Under the pieces are notes generated by a model. The model had not been told where the DNA came from. It saw only the letters and a program-made list of their open reading frames with translations, and ran no database searches. From Hymenolepis diminuta (Eukaryota > Platyhelminthes > Cestoda > Cyclophyllidea > Hymenolepididae): 64,000 nucleotides of DNA. Shown here piece by piece: positions 52,901 to 63,971 of the stretch. The stretch covers positions 4,787,907 to 4,851,906 of the forward strand of contig CAADRB010000001.1 in NCBI GenBank assembly GCA_900708905.1, written 5' to 3'. Made by a program: the position numbers and the translations under genes. How positions within the stretch are numbered: position 1 is the first letter of the stretch; each line of letters begins with the position of its first letter.

Positions 52901-54840
52901 CTAGAGTCTTAGTGTTAGAGAGTTCATCTTTTAATGGCTATTACTCGCTTCTGGTCAGGAACGAAAATGTCACGTGTCTTTTGGGTCAGGTAAAAGGCAA
53001 ATGATACGGTGTAATGCTGAGCTAAAAGAGTGGATCCAATTCATTTCTGTGGTGGCAGAGCTCAAAGCTTACCTTAGGTATGTATCAATCCTCATGCATA
53101 TTTGAAGGCTTCCTGTTCGTTCTTTAAAGTTATTTACTTAGCATTTTTTAAAAGTTTCATCATCCCATTTCTTTTTCTTCTATACGCATCGAATCTTCTA
53201 GAAGATATCAACTGAAAACTTTGCGAAAAGAAGCTTTTTAACTCTATGATAGACCCGATTTCATCTGCGGCTTTTTGATATTCATTTTTATCTATCCATT
53301 CTAGTTTTTAACATAAATTTTTGCTTCTTGGGACATGCTTTGAAAGTATTCATCTTCTGGTCAAATCTTGAAATTTGAAAATAAAACTGGGACACTATGA
53401 ATGTAAATGTACAAATTGAGTGCTGTGAGATTATTCTGTTAATTTGAGAATCTAAATGAAGTAAAACTGTTTGATGCTTTAAATTAACAGTTTATATGTC
53501 CATTTCGAAATTTCATAGGCATTCTTATGAGTTGGATCTACTAATTAACATTCATCTTACTAAATGTTATGCTAGGTAAAATAAAGCTAAAATTATACGC
53601 TGAAATAGTATGCTTTCTTTAGTAATTATATTTTAAAATAGCCATTAGTAATATTCTTAAAATTCTTTAATATATTTAATTTTAATAATTGCTTGTTAAC
53701 TTAGCGCCAAGTTTTGTTTAAATATATATTACTTATATAAACCTACTAGGGTAATTAGGAAGTCTCATTTTCGAAAATTGATACATACGTTTTGGGTGAG
53801 TTCAAGTTACCTTAATGTTCTCTTTCGCTAATCAATTTCTAACTAGAATTTAATGAGATGGCAGAATCTCCATGCAATTTTATGATTTTAGCCACATGAT
53901 TTTTAAATTTTACTGATTTTTTTATCTTTATATAAATTCTTGGACGTGAAAATCCAGATTACAATTATTCCACTTTGATTAAACAAAAATGGTAGTCTAA
54001 GTATTTGATTTCTCTAGAAACTTTTTCGAACATTCCATAGTTTAAGCTGAATAATGTCGGATTGTTCAGGTAATCACGACTGCTGAGATGTAGCATGATA
54101 GAGTTTTATCATAATTTTAATATTGGCTAATTGGTTGTGAAGGGACAAATATTTGTATTTCCTCCAGTTTTTCTTATTTGAAAAATTCTTTATTATCATT
54201 TTGTTGAAAATCTTGACACTTTTATCCAATCTTTGGAGCTACTTGATATATTGATATAAATAGACGGCTAGAGTTAGTTAATTTCTTGCTCTTGATACCA
54301 TAGTGAGTATCAGATAGAATTAAAAGAATTAAAATTAGAAATTAAAATTAAAAGAACATGAAGGAGACTTGTTTTGGTTTATGTACTGGCGTTCGTAGTG
54401 AATGTACTGAATTACAATCAATTAGTATATGGCTGACCTCAATTTATCAGTACTATAGAATTCAAAACACAGTAAAAGTTTTGAAAGACCTCATTTTGCA
54501 CTGACGAACACCATAATAAATTGTGTCCTTGGGTTATTGCACTCAAGCCTCCGATTACAATCGCATAGAATTTGCATTTGGAAAACAAATATTTTGGTCC
54601 GAAAATATAGTAAAAACTGATAGCACCACGCCTTTCCAATTATACAAGGAAGAGTTTAATGCTAATACAGGTCCAGGTTTTATGTAGGCAAATGACCTGC
54701 AGATTTTTATGTTGTTGAAGATTTTGACTTATCACTTTTTGTTTAGAGGGGTGAATCATTTGCAGACCGCTCTGTATCTCAAACCAGCCATTATTTTGGG
54801 CTCGACTTTATATTATTTTATGTGAACAATAACCAGTAAT
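46923..54840. other. AT-rich spacer with scattered GC-richer patches
   Basis: Patches near 47350-47520, 50740-51000 and 52840-53090 have more G and C and look like old repeat fragments, but no family could be assigned. On the minus strand near 52475-52430 a TATATATA word is followed by a strong donor (TACG|GTAAGT), a possible promoter plus short leader exon without identified coding exons. A 44-codon frame near 49250-49390 (+) is unsupported. Confidence 0.45.
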
Positions 54841-54849
54841 GTGCATAGA

Positions 54850-56100
54850 GAAAACTGGATGCCCCCTTTTACCCTTCTCTGACAATTTAATGGCTGATTA
54901 AAGAAACATTTGAGATATCACCAAAGAGGTAAAGTTCATAAAGGCGCTCTCGGCTCGAATGAGGAAATGTGAATTATGTTGCGCTAACTGAGACTAAAGT
55001 TTACCAATTACTATTGAATTATCCCGAATTCAAGCATTCTGCAACTCAGGAACACCATCTATTGAAAGAAAATATTCAGGAATCGCCTCTTTCAAAATCC
55101 ACAGAACAGTTTTAACGTACATTCGGGTAGACTGATGTCCTAAAGTTCAAAATTGGTGACCTCACACTGGGTACCATCGGTTGTTATTAACTAACAAACT
55201 GGTTGACGAGAGTAAAAGAAGATATATACCACCCATGACTAAAGACACGGCAATTCGTCCAAAAATCAGAATTTGAAGATGAAATATTGATATCTAAAAG
55301 TCACAGATAAGATTAATTCTCATTTATTGTTAAAAGGATTTTATTTCTTGAATCGGCTCTCATTACAGAGAAGTGATACTAATTGAAACTAAACTCTCCA
55401 GTGCTAAGGCTCCAGATACTGATAATTTAACGTCCGTGTTCAAAAGATGGGAAAGGAAACAATTGGACATACATTTGGTTAAAGGTTTCAATGACAGTTG
55501 CCAAGGTGCTTAAGTGATCTTGTGTATTATTGAACTGATATGTTTATGGAGCACTTTGCACAAGGTCGGAAGTTTAATATATACGTCGATGGGATGAGTT
55601 TGAGGCTCAACAAACACTTATTTAATACAGTTTGAGGCCCAACATTGTTGAAAGGAAGGGCCTTTGCTCAAAAGTCTTACCGTTTAACCTATATTAGAAG
55701 ATTTTTACTCTGATTTAGACCAACTCAAATTGAACTTGAAAGAGACTGACTTATGAGAGGTTCGGATTCAGGATATATTGAATATGCCGTTGATCTTTGA
55801 ATGATGATTAGGACTTTAACTATTAAAAAAATGCTTTTGAATAAATCGGGCAATTTACACATGTAGGCGGAAATTTCAAATTGATTCAGATAGAACAATC
55901 ACTGCAGTTTTAACTCACAATGTCTCTAAAGCCAAACACCCACCAGTAAGGCTCCGACTCATCCTTAAATTTTCACTTTATTATTTAAAGTAAAAGCAAA
56001 GCTTGTCAAGAATTTTACAGATTCAATTCTCAATAACGAATTTTTAACAAGAGAACTAAAATTATCTGATGATAACGATTGTAGAACTCCCCCTAATAAT
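54850..56100 (+). mobile_element. Degenerate LINE fragment with reverse transcriptase motifs
   Basis: Two plus-strand motifs fit a non-LTR reverse transcriptase: IETKLSSAKAPDTDNLTS at 55382-55435, matching the conserved KAPGPDN-type block, and EYAVDL at 55780-55797, matching the catalytic YADD(L) box with the first Asp changed to Val. They are in different frames and about 385 bases apart, somewhat less than in intact elements, with stops between. The surrounding stretch is GC-richer than its flanks. The copy is inactive; outer limits are guesses from composition, and the clade (RTE/CR1-like) is uncertain. Confidence 0.5.
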
Positions 56101-56780
56101 GCAAGAAGTCTGACCTTAGGCACAGAACAATTACATGAAAAGAGCTAAATTTTCATATTTCTCGCGGAAATCCCACACCCAAGCTTTGACGAAAAAGCCT
56201 TTAACTTTGAGCTGCTATGAAATTTCTTTCCTATTTTCTAGCCATAAGGACTGTTTTGAATAATATAATTTTGGAAGAATTAAAATGAAGGGTTACACAA
56301 ATTCATGACTAAGGCAAATCGATATGGATATAAGGAGAGACTTTGATTAGATCAGAAAGATGGGGCTAAAACAGTCAAAATACATTTTCTGTCTCTACTA
56401 GCATAAATCTCCATCTTAAGTGATGCTGGTGAAAACTGCGTAATAGGAGGCTAATAATTACATTCGAATAATTAGAAAAAAATTGCGATGTTCACTTGCG
56501 TTCTGTCGCGGTAATAGCCACGGACTTCCAGGTACCAATGTCAAGTTGTTCAATGTCTTGAAAACAACAAATAAGTTTGAAATGTTGCATTTTAGAACAT
56601 TATCGTTTAGATTGATACCAGATTAAGTGCAATTCACTTCAAATACATTTTGCGAAATTAAAAGCGCATGTTCTTTAGCTGAGAAGAGGATTAATTCCCG
56701 ATGGACCTTATATATTCATTTTAGTAAATATAATAAGGAATTTTTGGGATTTCCCTTTATTAAAGATTAGGGTTAGCTAC
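56101..56780. other. Spacer upstream of the plus-strand micro-exon gene
   Basis: No gene recognised; probably more decayed repeat sequence in its left half. Confidence 0.45.
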
Positions 56781-56781
56781 A

Positions 56782-56788
56782 TATAAAA
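56782..56788 (+). promoter_or_regulatory. Candidate TATA box of the plus-strand micro-exon gene
   Basis: TATAAAA (in CATATAAAAGAAAGG) would direct initiation near 56811, about 255 bases before the proposed start codon. No strong initiator is seen, and short upstream ATGs lie in the leader. Tentative. Confidence 0.3.
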
Positions 56789-57066
56789 GAAAGGCAAACA
56801 TTAGTATAATGAAACTGTTTTTTATTCTAGAGAAAAATAAAACAGTTGTTTATAAACATTTTTGTTTTAAAACGTTTCTATCCATTCTTGTGTATTTTAT
56901 TCGAAAATTCCACCAAGCTCTTATATAGTGAGCATTATATTAGATGTTGGTTTCCATAATATTTGCATTTGAAAATTTATTTTATATGTTGTCCTTTAAA
57001 CTCAAGGCAAATTATTGAATTTTAAAGTTTTTTTTGAAAATAGATTATATTTCGCTTAAAATAAAA

Positions 57067-60000
57067 ATGGACTCCGGTGACAGCGGAACGAGTTCATGGA
57101 ATGGGACAAGTGAAGGTAAGTTCCCTCATAGTAAAGTTTGAACTATATATGAATATATTCAGTGGTATACATTGGAATAATTCAAATCATGAATAGACTT
57201 GATTTGATCAGTTACCTTACCGTTAAGGTAACTAAAGCTATGTTATAATCGAATTCGAATTTAAGCTAACTTCTAAATATCTATACTTATTTGTAAAGAT
57301 GCATTTCGGATTTGAATAATTTTTCCCAATATTTAACTAAGAGAGCTGAGATAAACAAAGTTCTTGTTTTGTTTTAAATTTATCCAAGGATATCCATCTC
57401 AATAAGACAGTGTTGAAACTTAATTCATTCCAGCCTTTTCACCGATTCTATTGCGCTTTTAATACGTGTGAATTAATTTTATTTTTTGTACATGCTATAA
57501 GTAGCGTAAGATTAAAATATTTACCACAGAGCCATCTTTTGCATAATTTTGTCCGTTCATATAGCTCAGTATTCCAAATAAATGTTGCTTTTTTTAAAAA
57601 ATTTTCATTTTCTATCCTTGTATGGTGGCTCTGACCGATTTGATTGGCTGTCTTCATCATGATGCTTACGGTACCAAAGTAAATCCATAGTATATTCTCT
57701 AATATATCTTGTCATAAAGATTTTAACATGCAATCTTGTATTAGGAAATAATAATGATTTATTTCTGAATTTGTTAAGTTTTTTACTGTTTTATTATGAG
57801 CATTTATTTGTCGCGTCACCAGCTTTAAGTTTTAGAGCAGCCGTAAATAGAAATTGGTCAGAGATTGCATTAACTTCTCCATAAATTCTCTAAATCAATA
57901 AGTTTGACTTTGTAACTAATTAACAAAGGGAAAGTACACTCATAATTTTGGCTCAGTTCTTAAAAAATTAAGTGCCTGCATGTTTTTGACCAACTTCAAT
58001 TTACATTTCAATGTGAGATTAACGCGCTTTGAATTTTTCAACATTTTAATTTTCTTAAAATTAAATTTTTAGATTTTTCTACTGCCGACATGGATATACT
58101 TATCGATTCTGAAGGTAAAACTCCACCTGATAATTTTTTACGAATAAAATATATACTTAATGTGATAAGCTCTTTACAACTCATTTATCCGCAACTAATC
58201 AAATGTACAATTAGTATACTTGTATTCATAAAATCATTATGTCTACTGTCTTTAGAAGTGCCCTACGGTCATATGTACATTAATTAATTTTTTATTTCTA
58301 TTTGCTTTCTATTATTAATAGGTGAAGTATATTTTTCTGCAGAGTTACCGGAAAATTCCGATTCTTCGGGTGAAGGTGAGAAAATTATCATCAAATAGTT
58401 ATGAGCTTTTATCAACATTTTTAAATATTTGGCAATCATATTTTTTATAATATACTAACCGACTAAAATAGAAAATTTTTATTGAAATTAAAACATATAT
58501 ATAAATATGCATTCATGGCTAGAATGTCAACACAAAATTGTAACGTATATATATATATTGTAATATATGGCCTCACAAATGTACACAATTTCACATCTTT
58601 TAAATTCCTCCTGGTTTATTTTTAATTTAACTATTGATTTTATTATATCATGATTATTTAGACCTCAAATCAATATTAAAAGATATGGTGCAGTATTTGT
58701 ATTCATGACAAATGCTGTAACATTTTTGAACTGATCATTAATATAAATGGATCCATAAGTTATAAAAACAATCTAGTTTTTCCAACATGTATTGTCTAAA
58801 AATACGTTTAGTTCTTATATTTATTTCCTCTGTGTTAAACTGCTATTGTAAAACTTCATGAATAATCAAATGAGTATGCATTTTTCATCGGCTATTATTT
58901 TTATCTTGGAACTCCTTCAAAAAACACTGTTTTTCCGTCCGAACTATTTAGATTGCATTTGCATATTGTTAATTGTTTAAATGTTGCATTTAGAACCTTC
59001 TGATTATTCCGACTCTCCTGATACTTCGACAAGTGCATACTCATCTGACGGTAAGAAAGTCCAGAAGAGTAATAACCACCTTGCAATTTATCATATAATT
59101 ATGTTTAATAAAATAATATTATGAATTTATTAAAACCATAACTGTTATTTATTTGATCTTTACTTAACTTAAATTTTTTGTTGATTTTAGGCTGTATAGC
59201 AAGTTCTGACACATCTGGATTCGAATCCTCATCCGACGGTAAGAAAATCACGAAATCGAAAACTGTTTCAGATCACTAAATTGTACAACTAATAACCATT
59301 CACTATTTGTAAATATTTACGTATCAGGTTGATCTGTTTTCTATTTCAATTTAGGGAAACGATTTTTCTTTGGTTGATTTTTTTATGACGAAATACCCTA
59401 GCGAATGGCAACCATAATTCACTAATATAATGATAAAAGCATGGATACGTATGGAGAGATCCACGTTTAGTTTAAAAATCATTTGACTGACCTCATCCGA
59501 TTTTGATCAATGACACTGTTTTTCTTCAAATTTTTGTCACTTTATTGATTAATGTCCTTCATTGGTTAAAAAATTCTAAAATTAAATAATTAATATTTAT
59601 TTTAGTACAGTTAACTGTGCCCCAAGTGCGGCAGGAAATGGCCAGAGGTGTGCAAGATTATTAATATTTCATTATTTAAAAATATTATTTTCTCATCTCA
59701 TTTATTTGCTCATTTATTTCGATTTTGATTAAGCATTCATAATGAATAATTTTCACATTTTACACCATTTCTTATATTTATATTCTATGTATGACTGTTC
59801 TTATTACTTCTTGAATATTGTTTATGAAAGTGTGTAAGATAACCAACTTCTTGCCTTTTAGATCATGAGACAGGAATAGACCCCATGGGACTGAGTTAGA
59901 ATAGAATAATTTCCTTTTTTGCTAAATTGCGTTATTTGCAAGAAAACAAATCATACATTTTAATTTCACTACATTTATAACTTCGCATATTTTATTAATG

Positions 60001-61559
60001 CAATTCTCTATTTATTTATATTAACCCTTATTAAATATTCATTTTCTATAGATTTTTATATTTAATAGAAATTGATTGTTTAATATAAAACAAAATATTT
60101 TTTTCATTTTCAGTGCCTGAATTTTTACTTGGTATGATAACATTTATACAGTTGAATATTATTTTTTCATTCCTTTAAATATATACTACTTTGTTTCTAA
60201 ATATGCAGCTACATTTAGGCGCTTTTGAAATCTGTTAGCGGGGAGATGCAATTTATCTGGTTATTTATAATGACTTCAAAAAAATCTATATTTTGAAGGT
60301 TGCGCATCGATTTTCCAACTAGATTGGACTGATTTAGAATTGAATTAGAATAAATAATTTGCTATTATTTAATTTATAGAATTAGTGAAATTTACTCTCT
60401 GACATATACAAAATACAAATTACTATTGCATTTTTAACAATGCTAAAAATAACAAATTTTCTATTTTCTCTAAATTGATTTAATTAAAAAATAAACAAAG
60501 AGACGTGCAATCAGGTGTATAAAATACAAAACATTGCATTTTCAGTGCACAAATTTTTCTCGGGCTTACCTTAAATTCAAATCTAGCTTAATTATATTTT
60601 TAACTTTAGAATTTTAAATAAATAGCTAAGAGCACAACCATTACTATGTGTGAGAATTTTTTATGCTTAAAAATTATTTCCTCACATTATCATGTTACAA
60701 ATTTTCCCTTATCAATACATCTGATTTATTCGACGGCACAAAATATAGAGAGTCACAAATATCACTCCTGATGGCACTGAAATAGCATTAAAGCTAGTGG
60801 TGATTATTAATTAAAAGAAATGTTTCATGAAATGGCAGTCGAATATGATATTGATTTTATTATTTTTAGATGTTGAACAAATTATGGAATATGTACAATC
60901 TTTCACCGGTATGATTTAATCCACATCCTTAAAATATGCTAACTCATAGCATTTATATCACATTTAACAGCGACTATTTACATTTTTCAGTTAACGATCT
61001 CCAAAGTGATATGTAAGCTTTGCAATTTTTTGTATTTTTGTTAGCTGAAGATCGTCGATAAAATCCGTTAAATTTGTATACTTAATAAATAAATAATTGA
61101 GATATGCACATTAAAACACATGAAAATTTTTAAGTAGAGATTTTAAATAACATCAAATGAAATAAGATAACCAAATATTTTCCAATGAAACATCGTTTCT
61201 TAGAAAAATGTAACATGCAACTGTTATTAGCAAAATCATGACACCAACTTAATTGAACGTAAAAATTGTAGATACATATTCGTCTTAAGTTGGAGCTTGA
61301 ATACGAAGTATTGCGCTATTTTACCTTTTCGTGCTCACAGCGACTATCATTCGAATGTCCGGCGTCTAGAATGTTTGCAAAACAATAACCATTGATTATG
61401 GTTTTATTTCATAAATTGACCTTTGTACTTTAAAAAGTATCAATACCTTATACATAATTTGACGTCAATGAATGATGAACTTAAAGTAGAATTAATTCTC
61501 TTTTGCAAATGTATTACAGTGAGCAACGATTACTCGAGGAACAAAACACCTCCACCTAA
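57067..61559 (+). CDS. Micro-exon gene, highly acidic Ser/Asp-rich protein, plus strand
   Basis: Ten coding exons: 57067-57115, 58073-58114, 58322-58375, 58994-59050, 59191-59238, 59606-59647, 60114-60131, 60870-60908, 60991-61012 and 61520-61559. Internal exons 2-8 are 42, 54, 57, 48, 42, 18 and 39 bases, all symmetric phase 1; exon 9 (22) changes phase and the last exon matches it. Donors include GAAG|GTAAG, GACG|GTAAG, ACCG|GTATG and AT|GTAAGC; acceptors are TTTTAG, TTTCAG, AATAG or TTACAG. The product has 136 residues, no signal peptide, no Lys, three Arg and about 31 Asp/Glu. Residues 1-83 are Ser/Asp/Glu/Thr-rich, and exons 1-5 each end Ser-Glu, Gly-Glu or Ser-Asp, which suggests exon duplication. 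Residues 84-136 are helix-prone (VEQIMEYVQSFT, IEQRLLEEQNTST). The ATG is chosen as the first in-frame Met; the frame also extends back to an AG at 57043, so a further 5' exon is possible. Family unknown; an acidic nuclear or phosphoprotein is a guess. Confidence 0.7.
58546..58558. repeat. Short (TA)n tract
   Basis: TA units inside an intron of the plus-strand micro-exon gene. Confidence 0.7.
59862..59897 (+). other. Possible alternative terminal exon of the plus-strand micro-exon gene
   Basis: After the acceptor TTGCCTTTTAG at 59861, the phase-1 frame continues from exon 6 as DHETGIDPMGLS and then stops (TAG, 59895-59897), with no donor before the stop. Use of this exon would give a 109-residue isoform lacking the helix-prone C-terminus. 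AATAAT occurs shortly after as a weak poly(A) candidate. Confidence 0.3.
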
Positions 61560-61564
61560 ATAAA
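61559..61564 (+). terminator. Poly(A) signal overlapping the stop codon
   Basis: AATAAA begins on the last A of the TAA stop (61557-61559) of the plus-strand micro-exon gene. A second AATAAA lies at 61671-61676, which would give a 3' UTR of about 130 bases. Confidence 0.5.
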
Positions 61565-61599
61565 GGACAACAAATTGGTACGTTTCGATGTCGTTACTA

Positions 61600-63480
61600 A
61601 CTGAGCATTTATCAAATGCTTCCGCCTTTTTCATGCTAATTCGCCTTCGTAAATCTTAAATTCTTTTGTAAATAAAAGGGAATATGTCACAAACACAGTT
61701 GGCTTTCACAGCTTTTAAAGTGATGTCGTATAAGGCCATAACTTTTGAAAGTAAATCTATTTTAAATCTAAAGCTTTTGCTCTTTTATTTTTAGGACGTT
61801 TCAAATTTTACTAAAGCAAGAAATGTAAAAACGTAGATATCAAAAATCCGTTTTTCTTGTTTTTGTAAAAAATAAACAATTCTACGCATTTCGTTTTTTT
61901 TCAAAATGATATGAGAAAATTTTCTATTGTCATGGTGAATATCAAGAAAAAATTCAATTCTATTGTCATATGCTCTCAAAGCATTTAAAACATATTATTT
62001 ATAAAAGGTGCACAACTTTACAAATTTAAGGCTGCACATTTGTTAAGGCTTTCAAATAATAATAAAACATGTTTGAGAAAAAGATAAATGCTGATAATAA
62101 TTTATATAAAATGGTCCAATAAGTATGCAAATTTTTAAAATTTCAGTACTTTAATACGGCAGTTTTTCTTTTTGAAACAATTGAGGGTTGATTAATATGG
62201 TTTTTAAAACCTCTCCTAACTTCAAAAATAAAAATTTACAAATCATGAATACTGATTGTGTTTTTAAAAATGCTGTATTAAAACCTTCATGTCAAGATCA
62301 AATTTGAGAAATTGAAAATCGGCCAATCTTTAATGTAATAAAAATAACTCATTTATTTCTATTTTGCATTTATTAAATATGTGAAAGGTCTCTATGCTCT
62401 GTGTACTTTGGTTCCTGTTCACAACTGCCGAAATTTGATAAGTTATCCAAACCTTTATAGACATAAAATAAGATTTTAAAATGTGGCAAAAGTAGTGCCC
62501 TTTCTAAAGGTCCAAACGCAGCTACTAACTTGACAATGGGACAGAGCCAATAATGTAAAAACACTAGAATGCAATAGGTTCCACAGGGCAACTCTGTTAA
62601 CTTGCACCTTCTACGTTTTTCACTTTGGCATTCTAATCTACTATAAACCCAACTATCCTATTTCTCACTATGCGCTGACTGTTATTTTTTTCAATTGACA
62701 ACATGAAGTATTTTAAATAAGTCCCAAAGACATAATGAATTAATGCTAATTTTACGTCGCTAGCAACATCACTAGTGTTATCGTAATTAACGCAGTACCA
62801 ACAATCTGAATCTAAAAATTATATATAATACAAACAATTGTAAACAAGTGCTTTCTGAATAAGTAAATTACATGACTTATCATGTTATTACCGGATATGT
62901 TGAACAAAGTTCGGAAGAAGTCAACCGGTGATTAGGTTGAAAATGACAATAAAAACACCGTTTGAGTCTTTTGGACTGTTTATATATAAACTCAACCTGT
63001 CATCTTTCCAAAAATGTTTTAATAATCAATTCGCCTTCAGCAATATATAAATTAATATTTCGCACATAATTTTCAATTTAAAAACCATATTGAAATAATC
63101 AAACTTCTATTTTATCTCAGTCCGAGTTTGAGTCAACTGTGGTTTGGTGATATTTAGTGAGCCGATAGATCTTAATGGCGTCAAACCGATTTTCCCCATG
63201 AAAAGAGTGTAGAAGAGTATTACGTTACAATGATGTCATTAATGCTTTATTCATATTTGGTCGTTAAAGAGAATACCTCACTTAAATCCGGGTTTTTGAC
63301 TACATTTGGCGTCCTAATCCTGGAAAATATAGCCCTTTATATATTATTTACTCTATGTATATTCGAAAACGTTTTTTTATTTGAGTACATGTTAGTCAGA
63401 TGAATCTTGTGATGTCTGACACAATAAGAACTCTGTATTTACCTATAAATTTGAAACAAATTCACAATTTTTTGATAAAA
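61600..63480. other. AT-rich spacer
   Basis: No supported gene. The frames at 61791-61979 (-) and 62373-62591 (-) show no motif. A possible 26-base exon near 63122 (after TTTTATCTCAG) is not symmetric. Confidence 0.5.
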
Positions 63481-63482
63481 AT

Positions 63483-63623
63483 ATGCTGGAATTAAAGGCT
63501 TTATTAGCACAATATCAACCTAGCTGTTTTTGCCAAAGGTCAGCCATACACGTTTTATGTCCTCATCCTTCACACGATGACGATTCAAATGACCGCATTA
63601 AATTTCCTTCTAGAATAATATAG
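63483..63623 (+). mobile_element. LINE endonuclease fragment
   Basis: A 46-codon frame opens MLELKALLAQYQPSCFCQ and continues past a weak QRSAIH block to a stop. The opening matches the ELK-LL-x-F/Y-x-P-x-C-x-C-L-QET region near the N-terminus of apurinic-type endonucleases in non-LTR retrotransposon ORF2 proteins; the catalytic Glu of QET is lost. It is truncated on both sides. Assigned from motif memory only. Confidence 0.4.
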
Positions 63624-63935
63624 ATGAAAGAATTACGAAAGAATTTCAACCTTAAGGAGCATCCTATGGTATTATTTACTATTTTATTTAATACATAAAA
63701 AGATCATTTATAGATTTAATCAAAGTTTCTCATGGAACGGGAAGTCTTGAAATAGTCTAATGTCAAGCAGATTTTTAAGAGCCTCACTACATCTGTTTAC
63801 CAAAATCATTAACAAAAAACAAATTTTTATTATAAATAACCCATATAATTAAAATATATGTTAGTTTTTTATAATTATTATAATATCCTATTTATTATAA
63901 AGAAAAATATACTTTTTCCTTAAATTAATTTCCAG

Positions 63936-63971
63936 GTCTTTTAAGAAAGCATTTTCCAGTGCTCATCTTAG
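63936..63971 (+). other. Candidate 36-nt phase-1 micro-exon at the right edge
   Basis: Acceptor AATTAATTTCCAG is followed by 36 bases and donor TTAG|GTAAAG. In phase 1 it reads LLRKHFPVLIL between split Gly codons, symmetric like the exons of the two micro-exon genes. Any partner exons would lie beyond the window. Confidence 0.3.

Noticed and set aside
57209..57234. Possible 16-nt exon with GTAACT donor in the first intron of the plus-strand micro-exon gene
   Set aside because: Not a multiple of three, so it would break the joint frame; it sits in a small palindrome (TTACCTTACCGTTAAGGTAA).
59355..59372. 18-nt phase-1 exon candidate (K-R-F-F-F) in the plus-strand micro-exon gene
   Set aside because: The donor is GTTGAT, which is poor; its hydrophobic, basic sequence is unlike neighbouring exons.
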